Shown here in pieces: positions 6,705-7,462 of a stretch of 7,462 nt of DNA (position 1 is its first letter; the number at the start of each line of letters is the position of its first letter). Source of the DNA: Chromatiales bacterium. GTDB lineage: Bacteria > Pseudomonadota > Gammaproteobacteria > SZUA-140. Position numbers and translations under genes: made by a program. The notes beneath the pieces were generated by a model. The model made no database searches. It had not been told where the DNA came from and saw only the letters and a list, made by a program, of their open reading frames with translations. The stretch spans positions 1 to 7,462 of the forward strand of contig JAITWN010000030.1 of the NCBI GenBank assembly GCA_031285245.1, given 5' to 3'.

Positions 6705-7073
6705 ATGAGCATCAACAACAGAACCAACGCACGCGGCACCATCATCGCGCCCTCAAAAGACGCCAGCTTTTTCCTGCACGCCAAAACGGGGGTCTACGCC
6801 GTCAGCAGTGCCCAGGATCTCTCACTCACCGGCGTTGGCATCGAAACACGCTATCGCCCGGCGCTCGGCGAAGAAGTCGTGCTCAAGTACCGCCACAATG
6901 AAATGCAGGTCTCCGTCACCGGCACCGTGCGTTGGTGCGAGCAGCAATCCGACCGAACCTACGCCATCGGCATTGCCTTCCTCCCCGAAGACAAAACCCG
7001 CAACTCCCTCTTCTTCCTCGCCCTGCGCAAGTATTTGAAAGAGTTCAGTCCGGTGGGCAGCACCGTGCCATAG
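6705..7073 (+). CDS. PilZ-domain protein, probable cyclic-di-GMP receptor
   Basis: A small one-domain cytoplasmic protein (122 residues) predicted to bind cyclic-di-GMP and pass the signal on by protein contact. Both ligand motifs of the PilZ family are intact: RxxxR as R6-TNA-R10 at the N-terminus, and (D/N)xSxxG as DLSLTG (38-43). The following beta-barrel strands include LGEEVVLKY (54-62), VTGTVRWC (71-78) and YAIGIAF (86-92), and a helix near 98-113 ends the protein. There is no partner domain, so its target (motility, exopolysaccharide or other) cannot be told. I chose the ATG at 6705 because it places RxxxR close to the N-terminus as in other stand-alone PilZ proteins. An in-frame ATG at 6663 would add 14 residues without family character, and neither has a strong ribosome site. 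It is divergent from cysM and its 3' end overlaps a minus-strand reading frame. Confidence 0.85.
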   Translation: MSINNRTNARGTIIAPSKDASFFLHAKTGVYAVSSAQDLSLTGVGIETRYRPALGEEVVLKYRHNEMQVSVTGTVRWCEQQSDRTYAIGIAFLPEDKTRNSLFFLALRKYLKEFSPVGSTVP

Positions 7074-7462
7074 TTTATCAGGCATTCCGATGGTGGGGTG
7101 TCGGAACAGGGATTGATACCCAACGTCAACTGCCTCAGCAGATAATCCGCCTCAAAGAGAATCTGCCCGAACTGCGTCCCCTTACCCGCACCAAAATAAG
7201 TAACGTCCAGCACACCATTGGTGAGACCTTCATCCTTGGTCGCAAAGGTCACACCCGGATTGTCCTTCATCTCGTAAATCGAACGGATAGCGACAACGAG
7301 ATCATCCATATCGATCTGCTCATTGAACGGAATCTCGCCCTCTCCGGTGAAAACAATTTCACCTTTCACCGGATCGTAAGCCGCTTGTGGGATGTTGGGC
7401 GCGACGCGGTGAAGCCCAATTTCCCCCTGGATTGCCACGGCGCTTCGCGCCTCGCAATGACG
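6959..7462 (-). CDS. Unrecognised partial reading frame, possible gene remnant
   Basis: I do not recognise this protein with confidence. The frame is open from the right window edge to the stop at 6959; the first possible start inside the window is a GTG at 7438. Three zones differ. The beginning (7462 to about 7427) is the palindromic repeat read in frame. The middle (about 7426-7074) looks like genuine protein, with segments such as IDMDDLVVAIRSIYEM, NPGVTF, VTYFGAGKGTQFG and ILFEADYLLRQLTLG. The last 38 codons are antisense to the PilZ gene and basic and low in character, so probably not real. The DDLVVAIR and FEADYLL parts vaguely recall uncharacterised conserved proteins of the DUF1598 sort, but this is a weak memory match. 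Most likely it is an internal piece of a larger gene, cut by the repeat on one side and by the PilZ gene on the other. A shorter true gene continuing beyond the window is the alternative. Confidence 0.4.
   Translation of the reverse strand, partial: RHCEARSAVAIQGEIGLHRVAPNIPQAAYDPVKGEIVFTGEGEIPFNEQIDMDDLVVAIRSIYEMKDNPGVTFATKDEGLTNGVLDVTYFGAGKGTQFGQILFEADYLLRQLTLGINPCSDTPPSECLINYGTVLPTGLNSFKYLRRARKKRELRVLSSGRKAMPMA
7085..7106. terminator. Hairpin just after the PilZ gene, possible weak terminator
   Basis: TTCCGA (7085-7090) and TCGGAA (7101-7106) form a perfect six-base stem around a ten-base loop, beginning 11 bases after the PilZ stop codon. No run of T follows on either strand, so it is not a classical intrinsic terminator. 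It also lies within the opposing reading frame and may simply be coding sequence. Confidence 0.25.
7343..7373. repeat. Perfect 10-base inverted repeat
   Basis: TCCGGTGAAA (7343-7352) is matched exactly by TTTCACCGGA (7364-7373) across an 11-base loop. It lies inside the unrecognised minus-strand frame, about 50 bases from the palindromic repeat at the edge. It could be a hairpin in RNA or a protein-binding site, or a by-product of the repeated Lys-Gly-Glu and Thr-Gly-Glu-like codons there. No function is shown. Confidence 0.5.
7427..7462 (-). repeat. Short palindromic intergenic repeat, right copy
   Basis: On the minus strand the element reads CGTCATTGCGAGGCG at its start (7462-7448) and ends in GGCAATCCAG. 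It folds as ATTGC-GA-GGCGC-GAA-GCGCC-GTG-GCAAT: a perfect five-base inner stem with a GAA loop (7451-7439) and a perfect five-base outer stem. This is the complete form of the element seen in diverged shape at 16-46, in the same orientation. It may continue beyond the window edge. Elements with this core are common dispersed repeats of unknown function in many bacteria (recalled, not searched). Here it is read in frame by the unrecognised minus-strand frame. Confidence 0.75.

Noticed and set aside
1..7462. CRISPR array, tRNA, rRNA, insertion sequence or defence system
   Set aside because: No regularly spaced repeats, no tRNA-like folds noticed, no transposase or nuclease-defence domains beyond the PolB-like exonuclease; the terminal repeats are short palindromes and not IS ends with target duplications.

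Overview
The window looks like a chromosomal segment of a proteobacterium, most likely a gammaproteobacterium. It is moderately GC-rich. It carries a cytosolic NagZ, a CysM-type cysteine synthase followed directly by a PolB-like 3'-5' exonuclease, a short CYTH triphosphatase whose motifs resemble the one known from Nitrosomonas, and a PilZ protein. The genus cannot be read from the sequence. I see no mobile-element genes, tRNA, rRNA or CRISPR array.

Positions 74-6533 are one compact minus-strand gene train, read from right to left. The order is cysM (6533-5625), a DEDDy 3'-5' exonuclease (5624-4842), a CYTH/triphosphate tunnel metalloenzyme (4857-4393), a lipoprotein peptide-binding protein of an ABC importer (4399-2882), its two permeases (2885-1944 and 1947-1132), and nagZ (1120-74). 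Junctions are a 0-base TAAATG abutment, overlaps of 16, 7, 4 and 4 bases, and one 11-base gap, so the seven genes are very probably co-transcribed. A sigma70-like promoter candidate lies upstream of cysM at 6569-6598. The importer lacks ATPase genes here. Its position beside nagZ raises the possibility that it brings in cell-wall peptides for murein recycling; that link is inference.

On the plus strand, divergent from cysM across a 171-base gap, is a short PilZ-domain protein (6705-7073), a probable cyclic-di-GMP receptor. Its 3' end overlaps, antiparallel, an unrecognised minus-strand reading frame (6959-7462, open at the window edge). That frame has protein-like sequence in its middle only and may be a gene remnant.

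Both window ends carry copies, in the same orientation, of a short palindromic repeat with the core CGTCATTGCGAGGCG (minus strand). The right copy folds into a near-perfect two-part hairpin, and the unrecognised reading frame runs in frame through it. The clear biology here is housekeeping. The less ordinary points are the mixed seven-gene operon, the ATPase-less importer next to nagZ, and the repeat/gene-fragment junction at the right edge.
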